Positions 24,466-37,788 of a stretch of 64,000 nucleotides of DNA are shown here, piece by piece. Where the stretch lies: assembly GCA_036785705.1 (NCBI GenBank), contig JAWUZG010000013.1, forward strand, positions 20,803,001-20,867,000. Reading direction: 5' to 3'. A model generated the notes under the pieces. The model made no database searches. It worked only from the letters and a program-made list of their open reading frames with translations, and had not been told where the DNA came from. The stretch's first letter is position 1; each line of letters starts with the position of its first letter. Made by a program: the position numbers and the translations under genes. The stretch comes from Acanthornis magna. Lineage: Eukaryota; Chordata; Aves; Passeriformes; Acanthizidae.

Positions 24466-25454
24466 ATGGATGTGACTTGAAAATCTGAATTTATCACTGA
24501 TCATTAAAATATTTCCTCAATACAATTTTTTTAAGGGAATATGGTGACCAGTTTGCAGGCCCAGATTGGAACTGGGATGAAGGAAGTGTTTGAAATGCAA
24601 TTGTGTTTTAGGAGGCCGAGGGATGCATTGTTTCAGGAAGAGTCTGAACAGTACAAAAAGCTTGGATTAGAAGGAATTGGTGCTACTTTTCCTGACTATT
24701 AATGCATTTCCTGTAGGACTCTGTGCTTACTTAGAAAGTTTAAGAGTCCAGACATGCAGCTTGAACAATCAAATAATTCTATTCAGGGCTGGAATGCAAT
24801 AAGACTTCAAATGGGAGCAATTTTGTTTTTCTTTAGCACTGAATATTTCTCTGTATAGAAAAACCTCCCACCATTCCCCATGTATAGACTGAGGATAACA
24901 ATTTTCAAAGCATGTAACTTCCTTAGGAACCAGTTTTCAGAATTAACTCGTGTGGCCCAAAGTTTGCTCTTCATCTGGGAATAAAAGACATGAATGCACA
25001 TTGATAAATCATCTAAAATTTCTGTACGTGCAGGGATTTTTTTTGCTGTCCATAAAACCCTGTTGCATAATGTACTGACCTTTTCAGGAAAGACCTTGCA
25101 GGATTTTTGGTTTAGCATTGTACCTGTCAAATTAACTGCACCTGGGAGGAAAATTAATATCTTTGACTATGTTTGAAATAACAGAGGGGTTTTTTCTTAC
25201 TGAAAAAGCCAAGATTCCTTGCAGGAATGTTCTTCAGCAGGTGCTCTTTTCCCTTGATGGTTTCCATCATAGGAGGAGGGGAAGCATCCCCCATAGCAAG
25301 GGTTTTTATCCCAGGCTTTGGAGTTAGAGATGTCCTTGGCATTGGTGGAATATTGATAATGGTGTGGTTGTGAGAATCGTTGAACAGTTGGGGCAGCCCA
25401 CTGCATTTTATGATCTGTTTGTCTCCTTCATTTCTGTAATCTGTGATCACTTAT

Positions 25455-25692
25455 GATGGAGAAGTCGTGGAAAGAGGGCAGGGCTACATGGGATTTTGGG
25501 AAGAAATTCTTCCCTGTGAGGGTGGAATTCCCAGAGCAACTGTGGCTGCCCCTGGATCCCTGGCAGTGTCCAAGGCCAGGTTGGACAGGGCTTGGAGCAG
25601 CCTGGGACAGTGGGAGGTGTCCCTGCCATGGCAGGGGTGGCACTGGATGGGATTTAATGTCCCTCCCACCCCAGACTGGTCTGGGATTCAGA
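25455..25692 (+). repeat. CR1 LINE fragment
   Basis: AGGGCAGGGCTACATGGGAT, CTGCCCCTGGATCCCTGGCA and 3' end CCAGACTGGTCTGGGATTC. It lacks the GGGCAGGCCCTGG segment. Confidence 0.9.
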
Positions 25693-26626
25693 GTAGCAGG
25701 TGGTGAAGCTGCCCATGTTGGGATGTGGGTGTGAGGTGTCCCAGCCCCCTCCCAGTTCCCCCAGCTCCATCTGCTCCTTCTCTGAGCACTCCTCCCATCT
25801 GTTTGGGTCATGATTAATCTCTCTTGGGGTCTACAGGTGGAACAGTGATTTCCAGTACTAAAATAATTACCTCATCGATCATAATTGCATCTTCTTAATT
25901 ATGAGTTTCATACGTTTGGGGCCTTGTTTGGTTTTTGGGAAGATTTCCTGCAGCGAGGTGGGTTTGGGCTGGTGACCGTGTCCAGCGTCTGCTGTGATGC
26001 TGCTTGTTGTGGATTTTGTTGTTGTGCTTCCCTTGATAAAGATATTCTCCTGTCCCTGAATGTGATGGGATTTGGTGTCCCCCCAGGAATGGAGATCTCG
26101 GAGCCATGGCAGCTCTGTAAAACCAGGAGAAGGCTCTTGCAGGTCCTGTTCATCCTATAGCACAACTTGCTTTTAAATTTGCTTCCAAAATATCCCTGTG
26201 GAGCTCCACCTTCATTGCTCAGCAGCAACCCCGTGACATTTCAACCTTCGATTTGCCACAAGAAAATTACAGTGACTCTGAAGCAAAGAATTGTGTGTTA
26301 GGGAACAGCTCTTCCTGCACGAGGAAGAAACACAGAGGGATAAAATGATCCCAACTGCTGCTGTTCTCGAGTTCAAGGGGAAAAAGGTGAACTAAGTGTT
26401 TTGGAAAGATTTTTTTTCATCTTTTCTCCTGTTAAAAGGCCTTGCTATTTTCGGCGCCTTGCAACGTTTTAGGTAGTGAGGCAGTGCTGAGGTTTAGACC
26501 TGGAAAATTCCTGGGCATGAACTGGTTGTCCTCCTTGGAGTGGTGGCAGATTTAATCCCTTCAAAACCTTTTGAATGCCCAATGTGTCTTAAAAAGCTTG
26601 AGAACTTCAAGGAATCTGGGAGTTTA

Positions 26627-26890
26627 TCATAGAATTGTTAAGGCTGGGGAAGAACTTTGAGATCACTGAGTCCAACACTAACCCAGCAGCACCATCGTGT
26701 CCTCGAGGGCCACATCCACACATTTTTGAGCATTCAGGGACGGGGACTCTACCACCCCCCTGGGCAGCTGGACAACCCTTTCCTTGAAGAATTTTTTTCC
26801 TTTTATCCAACCTAAACCTCCCCTGGTGCAACTTCAGGCCGTTTCCTCTCATCCTGTCACTGTTTAGAATAATCCTCAGCCCGGGGGACA
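26627..26890 (-). repeat. CR1 LINE fragment
   Basis: Tail TATCATAGAATTGTTAAGGC, then GAGTCCAACACTAACCCAGC, CCCTGGGCAGCTGGACAACC and TTTCCTCTCATCCTGTCACT. Close to the ancestral CR1 layout. Confidence 0.85.
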
Positions 26891-28239
26891 TCCCATGTTC
26901 GTGCTGTGGCTTTTCCATGGAGGATATTTCATGGGGAATCCCTGGGAGGATTAGCTACTCCTCCCAAACCCCTTTTCCCTTCTGGTTGTCTCCTTGGGGC
27001 TATTTCACCTTCTCTAAGGCCATGAGCAGTTGAGAGGCACCTCCCAGGCTGTCATTTCCCAAAGTGCCTCAGAAATGGGATACTTTTAAGGAAAACTAGG
27101 GCAGAGGAGCTGCACACAGCCGAACGAAAGAGGCAGCTTGGCTCAACTGCTGCACTAAGAAAAAGCAAGAGAATATTGAAAATGGTTTTTTCTTCTCAGT
27201 TTCTGGAACCATCACCCACAGGATGCTGTGGATGTCTGGTTTCCTTTGTTTTTAACAAGATCCTCGGAAAGCCAACTCCTTTTTTTGGCTACTTGCCCTC
27301 TTTTTTTCCCACGTTGCATCTTTACAGTGTCGAGAACTGCTGGGTTTCAGACAGTGCTTTGAAAGAAAGCTGTAAGAGGTGATTAGCCTGTGTGTCATGG
27401 TAGTTCTGTGCAAAGAGCTAATTGAGACCTGAAGAAGCCTTGCCAAATTAATTTCAAATGGAACACGATGATTCCAATATTATTTTCCCTTCTGGAATCT
27501 CAGCCTGGGTTGACATTGAGGTACTTTGTGATGACGGTACTCATAAGCATTATGCCAGCCAATATATTTATCAGTTTAGGTTTTACGATGTTTTTTGTCA
27601 AATTAAGCAAGAAGAATTCAATATACCACGCACTAAATGATGGATAATAATGTTGTTCTATATTTTTGGGGTTTGTTTTGTGCTCTAATTACTTCAGGAG
27701 TAGCAGAAACCCTTGGCAGATTACATTTCCTCTGACAGATCCTTTAGTGTAAGCATTCCTTTAATTTAAAATTTTCTTACAATTTCCTAATTACAACTGA
27801 AAAAACCCCTTAACTGTCATTTTAAATTTTACATTTTATTTTGTGATTCTAATGTTCTTTTCTCCATTGCTGCCTGAGCCCACTCCAAAGGCCCTGGTGT
27901 GTAGATACTCAAAGTTTAGCTCTCTGTAAGATGAGCTCATGAACATTTGAATCCACATTATTGTACCAGTGTGGGTGTTTGGGATGAAGCTGCATCCGAG
28001 TATTTGCTTTCTCATTTCATGGAGCTTTGGGGACTTTTTCAGCTTTATTCTGCTTTTCCTGGCTCCTCACAGTCAGTTTTGGTGCCTGCAGCACCACATT
28101 CCTTGGGGCCACCGGCAGGAGTTTTGCTCTGTAGGTTCCCACAGGAAAAACGATCCCTTGAAAATGTGACCGAAACCAAGACTGAGAAAATGATGATGGT
28201 GCCCTTTGGTGGTGGGAATCCAAAGATCATGGAGCGTCC

Positions 28240-28335
28240 TGGTGGCTCTTGGGGACATAGCTTTGGAAAACTGAGTTGGACTCGATGATCTTGGAGGGCT
28301 TTTCCAGCCTAAATGATCCCATGGTTCTGTGGGAG
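28240..28335 (+). repeat. CR1 LINE fragment, 3' end
   Basis: GAGTTGGACTCGATGATCTT and GGAGGGCTTTTCCAGCC, then a tail-like GATCCCATGGTTCTGTGG. Confidence 0.8.
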
Positions 28336-30890
28336 GAGGAAAAAGTGTTCTACCTCAGCCCTTAAACCCACCTGGATGTGGGGCTCCAGTTATTAATTGG
28401 GATTCTGGTGCCCTGACTGCTCAATCTGAGCCTAGTTAAACCCCCCAGGATGGGTGTCCACGTCACAGCCCCAGATATGAAACTCTGGGGTTTTTTTAGC
28501 ACAGGATGCAAGGCATGAACACGATGTGGGAACACTTGGTGCTTATAAAAGCAGCGGCGTGAAGGAGGTAATTAAATAAAGCTGAAGGTGTTAAATCCCA
28601 AAGCAGGGCTCCATTTTTACCAAGCCAAAGCCAACACCACGTGATGTTTATTTTTAACAGGGAAGGTGTAGCAACTTTCACTTAAAATCGTTATTTTTCC
28701 ACATCAGCATCATTTCAGCTACTACCATTGCACATTTAAAAATACCCAGGGAGTGAAATATGGGCTGTTTTTTCACACTTGGAGTTTATTCATCTTTTCC
28801 AGTATTGTCAAAAACCCCAATATTTCAGTCTTAAGAAGTAACAGAAAACGGTTGTTTGGATATTATAAAAGCATTTTCAGGCTTAAATACTTTTTTTGGC
28901 TGTTAGTCTGGAATTCAGATTTCTGTAGTGAGCTCTGCACTGAAATTCTGTGGGTTTGGCCATCAATTAATGGCTTTAGTATTTCCAGCACTTAGAGCAG
29001 CTTGACTAAACAGAGGTATCATACCTATTATAAAATAATACTTTGCTCTTAATGTATTTTTTAATGATTCACAAGAATAGTGACCAGCACAGGTATTAAT
29101 TTAATACAGTTTGGGTAAAATATGCCTAAATTCCTGTTTACTTTTACCTTGCCAACACATTCCTTTCCTGAATTTTCATCTTTTTCAATGACTGACAATA
29201 GTGCAGCACTTTGGCTTCTGAGAGCAGCAGCCTCAATGCTTAAAAAGCCAGCGAGGCCTTTTCTGGGGTTATTAAATTTTAGGATCAGAAATATTTCATG
29301 AACATATTCTAGAAAACAAGCTTTTACAGTTGAAGTATGAGAATGCACAGCCGCTATAGTAAGAACTGGAGGTTTTTTTAAAAAAGAAGGAAATTATTCA
29401 TGCTCTGACGTAACAGATGGGTGATTGTAGGGCAGGAAGAGTTTAAAGCATATTTAGAGAGAAAAGAGGTGCCAGATCATTGGCTATCACCAGTTTGAAG
29501 GTTTATATCACTGAATAGGAGCACTGAAAAGTCATCTTCTCTCTCTCTCAGTGCATTGCAGGCAGAGGTTGAGCTCAGCCACTCTTGATGGATGTTTCTC
29601 CTTTTCCATCAGAAGTGCTACAGGAAAGCAGGCACCTGCAGGTAGTAAAACAGAGATATTTCTAGATCTTGGGATGAACAGGCTGAAGTGAGATAGTAAA
29701 ATCATGATTTTTTAGCATTAATCAGAATGAGAGCATCTTTAGTATACAGGTGATGGATATAGATAATCATTGGTGTTAGAAAATATCCGTACTGGGGCGC
29801 ACACTGTGCAAATCCTGTTCCTTGAGTGGCTGAACTTTAAACTTCCACCATGTTTTTCATTTGGGGTATTCAAAGCAATAACATGAAGGATATTAAAAGC
29901 AAACGTTTTCCTTCTTTAAATTCCTTGTGTATAAACATTCACCAAATGCCTGTAGAGCTGCAAAGGGAATTTACTGTCAGTGTGTTCAGGGATCTGTTTG
30001 GATTTGCTCTGCCTGGGACAGGAGCTTTCCTCTCCTGGCTTTTTCAGGTTTTTTGTCCTGGATGTGTGGGAAAGGCTTCCCCCTGCCCCTTCCATCTTTC
30101 CCTGAGCCTGTCTGTGTTCCCAGCCTGCAGCCAGAGCCCTCTGCCCTCCAGCTGCAGGAGGGACTGAGCTCTGGAAATGCCTTTGCTCCTCCTGCTCTGA
30201 CCTTTCCCACCCCCAGCTGACTGTTTAGCTTCCCTAAGCCCTCGCCTGGAGATTCGGGAGAGCATCCACCTGCCCTTTGTGGGAGTTGTTTGCTGCTTGC
30301 CAGCAACTTCAGCAGAAGGAAAAGAATAATAAATGTATGGCTGCTGCAGAAGGTGGGAAAACTGTCATTTCTCAGGACACTGTGATTATCAGTGACACGA
30401 AAAGTGTCAGCTCAGAGAGAGTGGCTTCAGAGAGAGCTGAAATGGAGCACCTGATCCCTGATTCTACCTTTGCTTTGGGACAACAGTTCCTGGGTGGCAG
30501 AGCCCCTCTCCATAGCACACAGCACTCCTGTGCTACAGCATCATCCCCTAGGTCACTTTGTTGGTTTTGGGGCAGTTCCATTGCTTTGGGCAGCTCTCTG
30601 CTGGCTCAGGTGTCCCCTGGCTGCCTGTGGCTGCTGCAGAGCCGACACCGAAGCTCTGCCTGCTGCAAGGGCTGCTCCCATCTCTGGGGGGAAACTCAGG
30701 ATGCAGCTCAGCAGCGTTGAGGTGGGAATGCACAGGGCAGGTGAAGTTGTCTTCTGAAACATGAGTACTGAAATGCATCCCAGCGTGTGGGGAGTCAGCT
30801 TATCCTCAAAAACTCTGGGAGCTGAGGCCACCAGCTGGGCTCCTGTGCAGCTCTGAGTTCCCATCCTTCACAGGGAGGCACTGTGGGTGG

Positions 30891-31690
30891 GTGGGATGGG
30901 TGGATGCAGGGATGGATGATGGATGGATGGATGATGGATGGATGGATGATGGATGGATGGATGGATGGATGATGGATGGATGGATGGATGGATGGATGGA
31001 TGATGGATGGATGGATGGATGGATGGATGGATGATGGATGGATGATGGATGGATGGATGGATGGATGGATGATGGATGGATGGATGGATGATGGATGATG
31101 GATGGATGGATGATGGATGGATGGATGATGGATGGATGGATGGATGGATGATGGATGGATGGATGGATGGATGGATGGATGATGGATGGATGGATGATGG
31201 ATGATGGATGGATGGATGATGGATGGATGGATGGATGGATGGATGGATGGATGATGGATGGATGGATGATGGATGATGGATGATGGATGATGGATGGATG
31301 GATGGATGATGGATGGATGGATGGATGGATGGATGGATGACAGATGATGGATGATGGATGGATGGATGGATGGATGGATGGATGATGGATGGATGGATGG
31401 ATGGATGGATGGATGGATGGATGACGGATGATGGATGATGGATGGATGGATGGATGGATGGATGGATGGATGGATGGATGCAGGGATGGAGGGATGGAGG
31501 GATGGATGGATGGATGGATACAGGGATGGATGGATGGATGATGGATGGATGCAGGGATGCAGGGATGGATGGAGGGATGGATGATGGATGGATGCGTGGA
31601 GGGGTGGATGGATGATGGATGATGGATGGATGGATGGATGGATGCATGATAGATGGAGGGATGGATGGATGGAGGGACGGAGGGACGAAT
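30891..31690. repeat. GGAT/GATGGATG microsatellite, 0.8 kb
   Basis: A long run of GGAT tetranucleotides broken at irregular intervals by GGATGAT (7 bp) and, toward the right, by GCAGGGAT and GGAGGGAT variants. The opposite strand stays open in three frames (up to 330 codons, made of HPSIHPS-type repeats). These are artefacts of a 4-bp repeat with no stop in any frame. Confidence 0.97.
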
Positions 31691-32832
31691 GAACTGCACA
31701 GGAAGCAGGGAAGGCTTTAACAGTTGTATCCACACACTCACCCCCCCCACACCCCCCCTTTTTAATTTTATTTCTTTTTTTCTTCATCTTCCTTGTGAAA
31801 ATATATTTTGGTTCCTGTCTCAGTCGAACTGTGAGAGCTTTGTGGAGGAGCAGGTGATTCTGTGTTAGCAGAAAATCACCTTTATGACATTACATATTTC
31901 TTAACGCTGGAGTTTTCCTTCAGAGAGCTCAGGCATTCCCTGGGTTTGTTCCTCTCTGTCTTTGTTAAAATGTATTTACTTTGTATGATTCGCCTCTAGC
32001 TGGCCCATCACGTCTGCACTACGTGAGGTGTAACAGAAGTACTCAAAAAGATGTAGGAGAAGATAACTGATGATTTTCTGACAGTTCCCTGATAAAGATA
32101 TCCAAACAGAAACATTTCTGGGATGAATTTCAGTTGTGTGTTCCTGTCAGTGAGGGTTTAAGGGAGGTGTGATACTACGATGGGTTTGTGAGGATTCACT
32201 CTCCCTCCCACACTTGTTGTCTCATGTTCTTCCTTCTGGACTGTTTTGCATCTTCTCCTCCAGAAACCACGTTTCATTTTTAAAAATCAAAGTGCAATTG
32301 CCAACCGTCAAAACCAAACATGTTTTCCGTAAGTTCTTCTCGAACACAACTAATTTTTTGTCAGACTATTTTTGACAACTCGCTCCTTCCGCAATCACTT
32401 CAGTCGTGTTTCCTTGAGGAAGAGTTTTGTGAAGGAAAAATATTTCCGTCTTTGAGATATGAATTAGAGTTATTACCTGGGATTTGGTATCATACTGGGA
32501 TGTACTTTTCCTGTTTTGGTACAGCCTCAAGCACTTTTTCAACTCGGAATTGTGCATTCAGCACTTGCCAGTGCTTGTATCTCAGAAAATAATATTTCTT
32601 AGCCAGAGTTTTTTCTGATCTACAGAAGCCTGTAATTTTCAGTGTTTTTGACAGAATTTAAGGATTTTATTGAGGATTTTTAAAGAATTATTCTTCATCC
32701 TTTCCAGTTTGTCCAAACCTGCAAAGCTCATTTTTCCTCTCACTGTGTTCTGACACTGCTGAGGGAGGGAGCAGGGCCTTGGTGCTTCTCGAGGGACACG
32801 CTCTTGGCTCTTTTGGAACGTCTCTTGAACAA

Positions 32833-32900
32833 TGGCATGGAATTATAGGATCCCATGCTGGAAGGGCATCTCAAGGGTCATCATCTAGGCCTATCTTCCT
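32833..32900 (-). repeat. CR1-like fragment, diverged
   Basis: GGCATGGAATTATAGGATCC and GCTGGAAGGGCATCTCAAGG resemble a minus-strand CR1 tail and 3' end. Short and old. Confidence 0.55.
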
Positions 32901-33518
32901 TGGCCTTCCAGACCTCTCCACAGTATTCCAGTTTGGAATCCATTTCTTCATTTTTCCTCTTTTAATTTACTATTTTCTGGTCTAGTCTAATGAAAAAAAT
33001 GCACGTTTTTTTTTTTGCCTCTTGACTGTAGAGGGTGAAAATCCCCTTCTCTCCTTTGCTGCTGACAACTCAGTTTTAATGAACGTGAGTCCCAAACAAG
33101 GATTAGATGTAAAACCCGAGGGAGCTGTGAGATGGTCACTGACCAGTCAGGGGTGAGGCAAGGTTTGAAATTCTCTGTATTTATCTTGAAAAGGCCCTTG
33201 CACTCTTTGCTGTGTGTTCTGGGTGATCTATAGCCTCAGCCAGGGCTTGTCAAATACCACTGGAAGGAGGAAGTTGCCTTAATTAAAGCAGATCGACGTT
33301 TTTACAGCTTCCTATATTTTAGTTTCTGCCAAGACAACTGACAACAAGAAATGAGGAATTTATGAAGGAATCATGAAAAATTTATTCATCCAGCATAGGG
33401 AGTGTGCTTTAAATTCTGACATCAGAGCTGCTAATGGGAAATTTGGAAATAGACTAAAACTGTTGAAATATGGAGATTCCACCCTGGATTTCCATCCTGT
33501 GCTGTGCTTTGTGTTTCA

Positions 33519-33768
33519 AAGAACCCTGGAATGGTTTGGATTGGAGAGACCTTGAAGCCCATCTTGTCCCACACCTCCCACTGTCCCAGGCTGCTCCAAT
33601 CCCAATGTCCAGCCTGGCCTTGGACACTGCCAGGGATCCAGGGGCAGCCACAGCTGCTCTGGGCACCTGTGCCAGGGCCTGCCCACCCTCCCATGGAACA
33701 ATTCCTTCCCAAAATCCCATATAAATCTCTCCTTCAGCTTAATGTCATTTTCCCTGTGTCCTATCAAT
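33519..33768 (-). repeat. CR1 LINE fragment with internal deletion
   Basis: CCCTGGAATGGTTTGGATTG, then directly CACACCTCCCACTGTCCCAG, so the palindromic CTGCCATGGCAGGG block present in most copies is deleted. It ends TTTTCCCTGTGTCCTATC. Confidence 0.88.
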
Positions 33769-34912
33769 GCAATAGTTGTTAGATTTCTAATTAGAATTGA
33801 CTTTGTTTCACTGTTAGTCAGAGTTTCAAACTCATTTTAGTCAAAACTCATGGAATAAAACCCCTTAGAAGAAAACTGGAGTATTGCCAGTGACAAACTT
33901 ACATCAAAACCTTCAATATTAGCTCTTTAAAAAAACCCCAGAATCTGAACCCAACACTCACGTGCATTTCTGGAAAAAAAAAATTTGGTTTAGATATTTA
34001 TATTTTAAGCTTTACTGAGCACTTTCTGGATATTATCTTCACAAAGCAGAACTCGGTGTGTGGACATATGAGTCCACAGGGAAAATAACAGCATTTTCCT
34101 TAGTCTCATTTCAGCCTGACTGTTGCATTAATTTCTTTTATAACTTCTGACATCTGTAGCACGAATTGCTAATTTGTTTGGGCTGAAAGTTGGTGGGAAA
34201 TAACAACCCCACTGAAGCCAGAGTGCAAAAACACTGTTGCATTCAGCATTTCTTGCCATGCTTCTCCTGACGTGACCGACTCCTCCATCTTGTGCTTAAC
34301 CTGGATTTGATTGAAATTTGTAAACTTTCCCCGTACATGGAGTTTTGTATCAGAGCTTGCTGTTCTCTCTGCTGTAAAATATCTAATCCCTTTTACTTAC
34401 ATGTTTCTGTTAAAGCTGTTCCCTTGTTCTGACATGGAAATCCTCCCTGTAGAAGTGTGATGGATGAAATACAGCACTTGCCTTGATTTAATGGGGGGAC
34501 TCGGAGAGGTTTGTTAGAGCTGATAAATAGAAAAGGGTTGGATTAAGACACCCTGGAGTGGGTTTTGGACAGAGGTTTGGGTGTGGGATGAGCAGAACAG
34601 CTCCAAGACTAGCTGATCATGGAAATTAATCTCCAGATCTGGGAAAACTCAATTTAGTCTGTCAGAGACGTCTCTCAGAAAACACACGGAGTGAGATAAC
34701 GATGCACCACAATTAACCTGAGATGGGCAGCTACAGATGAGACAAGGTATACTGGCACACGAGGTTTTTCCAAGTTTTTCAGCTAATTCAGTTACAGATC
34801 CGGAAGGACTGAATTGCATTTTGTGGATAGATATGTTAAATAGCAAATAAATGCTGTTAAAACTTGATGGGTGCCAGCAGAAGGTTTTTGTGCAGTAAAA
34901 GAGATGAGCTGG

Positions 34913-35204
34913 GTTAAGGAATGGGACAGGATGGGGGGAATGGCCTTAAGCTGTAGAAGTGCAGGGCTGGATGGGATATTGGGAATTAGGAATTGCTCCC
35001 TGGGAGGGTGGGCAGGCCCTGGCACAGGTGCCCGGAGCAGCTGTGGCTGCCCCTGGATCCCTGGCAGTGTCCAAGGCCAGGCTGGACATTGGGGCTTGGA
35101 GCAGCCTGGGACAGTGGGAGGTGTCCCTGCCCATGGCAGGGATGGGATTGTGTGAACTTTAAGGTCCCTTCCCACCCAAACCAATGTAGGATTCTGTGAT
35201 TATT
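34913..35204 (+). repeat. CR1 LINE fragment
   Basis: GCAGGGCTGGATGGGATATT, GCCCTGGCACAGGTGCCCGG and 3' end CCCAAACCAATGTAGGATTC plus TGTGATTATT. Confidence 0.9.
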
Positions 35205-35297
35205 AGGAAAAGCTGAAGGTTCTCTTCTCTGCATCTGAATTGTGGGAGATCTTGGGGCTGTGAACGTGGCAGTTGTGCATGGTCAGGAAGGATGAAT

Positions 35298-35583
35298 CCA
35301 TGGAATCCTAGAGCTGTACTTCCAGTATAGGTTGGAAAAGCCTTCGAAGACCATCGAGTCCAACCATTCCCAGCTCTGCCAAGGCCACCACTCACCCCTG
35401 TCCCCAAGTGCCACATCCACACAGCTCTTAAATCCCTCCAGGGATGGGGACTCCGCCTCTTCCCTGGGCAGCTGTGCCAGGGCTGGACATCTCTTTCAGG
35501 GATGAAATTGTTCCCGGTGTCCAACCTGAACCTCACCTGGTGCAACTTGAGGCCATTTCCTCCCATCCTATCTTGTCCTATCC
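35298..35583 (-). repeat. CR1 LINE fragment
   Basis: TATAGGTTGGAAAAGCCTTC, CATCGAGTCCAACCATTCCC, CCCTGGGCAGCTGTGCCAGG and AACTTGAGGCCATTTCCTCC. It lies tail-to-tail with the + copy 94 bp to its left, but the two are of different CR1 types. Confidence 0.88.
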
Positions 35584-35857
35584 ATGGTCTCAAGGAGTCC
35601 CCACCAACTCATTTCCAGCTGCGTTAATAAATGAAATTGCAGTGCTACTGAACCAGTTTGCTTTCGGGTTTTAGGGGTTTTTTGCCTCCTCCCCAGTGCT
35701 CTTTAATAATAAATGAATTCTCTCCATGCAGTGAATAAGCCTGTTTGGGATGTAAGTACTGCAATACATCTCACAGAGCCAGGGCTGGGTTTGGGAATGC
35801 TGCAGGTTCTGGCAGGAGCTTTAGGCTGCAAAGGAACCATCCTGAAAAAGCCTTTTT

Positions 35858-35891
35858 TAAAATAAAAAAAATAAAAAAAAAAAAAAAAAAG
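35858..35891. repeat. A-rich tract
   Basis: Poly-A with isolated T, about 34 bp, ending in AGAGAG. Confidence 0.9.
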
Positions 35892-36335
35892 AGAGATTTA
35901 CATGGTTTAGTTTCCTTTTGCTTTGAGAGAAAATCACCATGTAAAGCTTTTTTCTTGTGTTGCTCTCTAGTTTTGTATCACTAAGTTTGGGGCATCAATT
36001 AGAAAGTTCAGGGTGAAGGAGGCACTGAAGATGCACCAACAGCAGAAAAAGAGGTTTTCTAGGGCAGATGACTGGGAAGTTTGTCTACTGGAACACTGTG
36101 ATAGCTGTTTAAATGTCTCCGTGATTTGATCATTGTGTGGATCTAAGTTTCCCTACACAAATTCCCCTTTAAATTTCAATTTGAAAACCTTGCCCTTTTG
36201 TTGTTTGGGTTTTTTTGTTTGAGGGTTTTTTTATTGCTTTTCCCCCTCTGGATATTGATTAATTGCTTGTGGTTTGATTAATGTATGTATTTATTTACTC
36301 TCAGAGTGCTGCCTTTTGGCAAACTGCTCATGATC

Positions 36336-36455
36336 CAATCACAGAATCCCAGGATGGTTTGGGTTGGAAGGACCTTAAAGCTCATCTTATTCCAGCCCTG
36401 CCGTGGGCAGGGACACCTCCCACTGTCCCAGGCTGTTCAACACCTCATCCAAGCT
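36336..36455 (-). repeat. CR1 LINE fragment, 3' end
   Basis: AATCACAGAATCCCAGGATG, GGTTTGGGTTGGAAGGACCT and CACCTCCCACTGTCCCAGGC, cut off after about 120 bp. Confidence 0.85.
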
Positions 36456-37187
36456 GTGATCCAGCAATAATCCTAATCTTTTATTAAATTATATAACATA
36501 CAAAAGAAAAGAGAATAAATACCAAGAATTAAATCTTGGTCACCCCTTTTTCACCTCCATGCTCAATTTTTCTTAATCTCTATGTGTTGGTTGCACAGAC
36601 TTCAATTTCAGACTCAAATTTATAGGGCATTGTTACCTCACCATATAAGTCTCCTGATCTGCAAATAATAGGATAGTTAAAATGTCATGTTTATGAAAAT
36701 GACTATTTTTTCTGGCTAGGATATTTTGCAGTTCACTTACCAGCACTGGCTCTGGGTTTCCAGGTGAACGCTGTGTCCTTGAGCTGTCCTTGAGTGCAGT
36801 GAGAATTTGCTTTGTCCATTGTCAGCTTACAAAACAGTTCCCTTCACCATTCCTCTCTTTCCCTAAATCATAAATTCCCTCTTTCTGGGGGTGCTGTCTG
36901 GGTGGGGGAAATGCCGAGGCTGCTGAGCTGCCCCAGAGCAGAGAACAGGAGACAGGGTGGGGAGCGACTCAAAGTGCAGCTCGTTGCCATCGATCCAGGG
37001 CAGAAACACCTGCAGTCTGCACTTTGGCTATTTATATCTGAGGGCAGCCCAGAGATTAAAAGGAAAGAGGAAATTGAAGCCCAGGTTTGAAAAGAGCAAA
37101 TGGTATTTGTGCACAATGTCCGACTCCACGGATTGTTGGAGGGGAAAAAATGTGGTTTTTCCTTGCTCTGTGATTGACATCCCAGCG

Positions 37188-37270
37188 TGGGATGGGATGG
37201 GATGGGATGGGATGGGATGGGATGGGATGGGATGGGATGGGATGGGATGGGATGGGATGGGATGGGATGG
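37188..37270. repeat. GGGAT pentanucleotide array
   Basis: About 16 uninterrupted TGGGA units. It stands 67 bp before a much longer array of the complementary unit. Confidence 0.97.
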
Positions 37271-37299
37271 CTCTACTGCCTGCCTTGCCATGGTACTCA

Positions 37300-37788
37300 A
37301 AGAATCATGGAATGGTTTGGGTTGGAGGGGGCCTTAAATCCCATCCCATCCCATCCCATCCCATCCCATCCCATCCCATCCCATCCCATCCCATCCCATC
37401 GATCCCATCCCATCCCATCCCATCCCATCGATCCCATCCCATCCCATCCCATCCCATCCCATCCCATCCCATCGATCCCATCCCATCCCATCCCATCCCA
37501 TCCCATCCCATCCCATCCCATCCCATCCCGTCCTGTCCCGTCCCGTCCCGTCCCATCCCATCGATCCCATCGATCCCATCGATCCCATCCCATCCCATCC
37601 CATCCCATCCCATCCCATCTCATCCCACCCCTGCCATGGCAGGGACACCTCCCACTGTCCCAGGCTGCTCCAAGCCCCAATGTCCAGCCTGGCCTTGGAC
37701 ACTGCCAGGGATCCAGGGGCAGCCACAGCTGCTCTGGGCACCTGTGCCAGGGCCTGCCCACCCTCCCAGCAGGAATTCCTTCCCACCA
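37300..37788 (-). repeat. CR1 LINE fragment split by a pentanucleotide expansion
   Basis: AGAATCATGGAATGGTTTGG and GGCCTTAAATCCCATC lead into the array. After it the CR1 resumes with CACCCCTGCCATGGCAGGGA and runs to CCACCCTCCCAGCAGGAATT. Without the array it would be an ordinary 200-bp copy. Confidence 0.9.
37338..37627. repeat. CCCAT pentanucleotide array inside a CR1 copy
   Basis: About 58 units of ATCCC with interruptions by CGATCCCATC and a CCGTC cluster (37527-37552). It sits where other copies read AAAGCCCATCCAGTGCC, so it probably grew from that CCCATCC. Confidence 0.97.

Noticed and set aside
30795..31787. A 330-codon minus-strand frame (and two others of 314 and 259 codons)
   Set aside because: They lie almost entirely over the GGAT microsatellite and consist of HPSIHPS-like repeats. 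A tetranucleotide without stops opens all frames of one strand.
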